A stretch of DNA of 7,726 nt, from positions 1 through 7,726 of the forward strand of contig CALLKB010000194.1 in NCBI GenBank assembly GCA_938008575.1, written 5' to 3'. This stretch comes from an uncultured Cytophagaceae bacterium (GTDB lineage Bacteria > Bacteroidota > Bacteroidia > Cytophagales > Spirosomataceae). Position numbers and translations under genes: made by a program. Positions 6,499 through 7,726 of the stretch are shown piece by piece. Each line of letters begins with the position of its first letter. The first letter of the stretch is position 1. The notes beneath the pieces were generated by a model. It worked only from the letters and a program-made list of their open reading frames with translations, did not search any database and was not told the origin of the DNA.

Positions 6499-7410
6499 TT
6501 AGTTTTCCCACATGTCATGCTCCATTTCAAGTAACTTATACTCGAGCAATTGAGACATCATCAAACCCTCTTTTTCTCCTCCATAAAGGTCTGTCAAAAA
6601 CTTGTTCTCGACATTCCCTTTCTTGATGATACGCGCTTGGAACATACGTAAATCAAAAGCATCTGCCATGTTTTTATGCTGTGTTTCATTCTCTGAATTG
6701 TACCAAATACAATTCGGATTCGAACGGAACAATTTATATAAATCCTTATAACGGAATGACGCAACCGCTTTATCAAAACCCGCTTTCGTTTTTGATGCTG
6801 GTATAATCAAGCTGATGGATTGAATATCGAAATATAAACGAGAGCGACGACGATCAATAATCGCATCCTCACGAATTTCTAAAATCGACAATTCCTTTGG
6901 GAAGTAGTAAGATACAGCTGCAACAGCTGACTTTTGCTCGAATGCATCTTTTGCCGGTGCCCCAGCAGGTTTTGCAGCTCCACCCCAACCATCATCTGTT
7001 CCTGCGGTCTTAGGCGCAGCACCCTCAGCACCAAAACCTGCCGCTTTTTCAGCATCAGATAATGCAGCCTGCTCAGATTGCTCCTCCATTTTCAAGTTAT
7101 CTTGAAATTGCTCTGGCGTTAATTTCGTCAACAAAGAATCGTTTGCATAAGGAGTTAAAACACCTGCTTTTACCCAATCCAAAATAAACTTTGAGATCTC
7201 ATTATTAACTGAGAAAAAGGGTTGGTTAATTTTCTCGTTCAAATCCATGCGACGCCACAAACGCGCTTTGTAATGAATGCTTGATTCATCAATAGGACGA
7301 ACAGAATTTTGATTTGGTGGCAAAGGCTTTTCTTGTGCTTGAGCAACAAAACCCAAAACAGTCAATACCAATAACAACAAACACTTATTTACTAATTTCA
7401 TACGATTCAT
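6499..7410 (-). CDS. gldN: T9SS ring protein / gliding motility protein GldN (PorN)
   Basis: GldN (PorN in Porphyromonas) associates with the lipoprotein GldK/PorK to form the large periplasmic ring of the type IX secretion system under the outer membrane. It is needed for secretion, gliding and surface export of adhesins. The 303-residue product has a Sec signal peptide (about 1-26: Lys/Arg-containing start, Leu-rich core, cleavage likely after AQAQ). Next comes the family N-terminal region (RLWRRMDLNEKINQPFF, 50-66), then an Ala/Gly/Pro-rich linker (about 115-160), and the conserved second half with YYFPKELSILEIREDAIIDRRRSRLYFDI and IQSISLIIPA. The DAFDLRMFQARIIKKGN segment near the end is also typical. 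The ATG is 1 nt after the gldM stop; a second Met at residue 4 is a possible alternative start. No Shine-Dalgarno sequence is visible, so translation may be coupled to gldM. Confidence 0.94.
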   Translation of the reverse strand: MNRMKLVNKCLLLLVLTVLGFVAQAQEKPLPPNQNSVRPIDESSIHYKARLWRRMDLNEKINQPFFSVNNEISKFILDWVKAGVLTPYANDSLLTKLTPEQFQDNLKMEEQSEQAALSDAEKAAGFGAEGAAPKTAGTDDGWGGAAKPAGAPAKDAFEQKSAVAAVSYYFPKELSILEIREDAIIDRRRSRLYFDIQSISLIIPASKTKAGFDKAVASFRYKDLYKLFRSNPNCIWYNSENETQHKNMADAFDLRMFQARIIKKGNVENKFLTDLYGGEKEGLMMSQLLEYKLLEMEHDMWEN

Positions 7411-7411
7411 G

Positions 7412-7726
7412 TTAATTCAAAGGAATGTTTTTCGCCATGGTAAATGGAATGGTTTCAACAGCTCCTTTAAAATTCTTCCGTTGAACTCCTTTAATTTCAA
7501 TGTAATAGCGGTCACCTGCTTGCGCCTGTGCTGCTAATTTAGCAATCGACCCAGAACCTTGTAAGGTAATGTCATCAATTTTCCGTTGGCCACGTGCTAA
7601 AGCTACATACAATTCCGAAACACGGAAATTTGCATCTTCCGGATTCGTTGATTTAAATGATTCATCCGCAATTGCACGCGCATCAATGCTACGTAATCCC
7701 GAAGCACTTGCTCCACGCTTCTCATC
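7412..7726 (-). CDS. gldM: C-terminal part of GldM (PorM), T9SS motor shaft protein (5' partial)
   Basis: An open frame enters from the right edge and runs 104 codons to a TAA at 7414-7412. The N-terminal part, with the transmembrane helix that inserts into the GldL motor, lies outside the window. The visible C-terminus starts at DEKRGASASGLRSIDA, continues through NFRVSELYVALARGQRK, and ends with GDRYYIEIKGVQRKNFKGAV and a short tail. The pairing of a VxLARG strand with a late GDR-x-IEIK-x-VQR-x-NFKG motif is typical of the last periplasmic Ig-like domain of GldM/PorM, the domain that reaches the GldK-GldN ring. There is no internal ATG in the visible frame, only a TTG that might be mistaken for a start at 7612. 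Being followed by gldN after 1 nt confirms the identity. Confidence 0.92.
   Translation of the reverse strand, partial: DEKRGASASGLRSIDARAIADESFKSTNPEDANFRVSELYVALARGQRKIDDITLQGSGSIAKLAAQAQAGDRYYIEIKGVQRKNFKGAVETIPFTMAKNIPLN

Noticed and set aside
6444..6626. Plus-strand ORF of 60 codons across the gldN terminator
   Set aside because: It runs through the terminator palindrome and antisense to gldN, with no domain or promoter evidence.
6594..6776. Short minus-strand ORF of 60 codons within gldN
   Set aside because: It is an out-of-frame shadow of gldN, whose own frame is intact and matches the family through this region.
7412..7612. A separate 66-residue gene beginning at a TTG codon
   Set aside because: The frame stays open to the right edge and the upstream residues continue GldM-like sequence, so this is the end of gldM.

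Overview
The window reads as a stretch of a Bacteroidota chromosome, most likely from a gliding, type IX secretion (T9SS) member such as a Cytophagales-type bacterium. Three things support this: gldM, gldN and gldD genes, found only in this phylum; a C-terminal tail of SusD type at the left edge; and a TAnnTTTG-type promoter element with no clear Shine-Dalgarno sequences. The order is an inference, since no rRNA or other phylogenetic marker is present.

Left part (1-880, + strand): the last 17 codons of a probable RagB/SusD-family protein end at 54, followed by a strong cUUCGg hairpin terminator at 75-105. A stand-alone nitroreductase-family gene (155-880) follows behind its own candidate Bacteroidota promoter. 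Its stop codon interlocks with that of the convergent priA gene.

Central part (877-6287, - strand): a compact cluster, read right to left, of pyruvate kinase (pyk), a PlsC-like 1-acylglycerol-3-phosphate acyltransferase, the gliding/T9SS lipoprotein gldD, and the primosomal helicase priA. Gaps are 16, 2 and 44 nt, so pyk-plsC-gldD at least look co-transcribed; priA has a weak candidate promoter of its own. The cluster mixes central carbon metabolism, phospholipid synthesis, an envelope lipoprotein and replication restart.

Right part (6452-7726, - strand): the 3' end of gldM and all of gldN, separated by 1 nt. This is the end of the conserved gldKLMN (porKLMN) T9SS core operon. It is closed by a perfectly palindromic terminator just after gldN, which separates it from pyk. 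GldL/GldM form the inner-membrane motor, GldN with GldK forms the periplasmic ring, and GldD is an additional lipoprotein needed for gliding and T9SS function. The window therefore holds T9SS genes from two separate transcription units that lie end to end.

All full-length genes look intact and belong to known families. I found no CRISPR array, tRNA, rRNA, insertion sequence, phage gene or convincing new system. The points most worth a second look are residue-level (pyruvate kinase cation site, GldN linker) and contextual (gldD in an operon without gldE).
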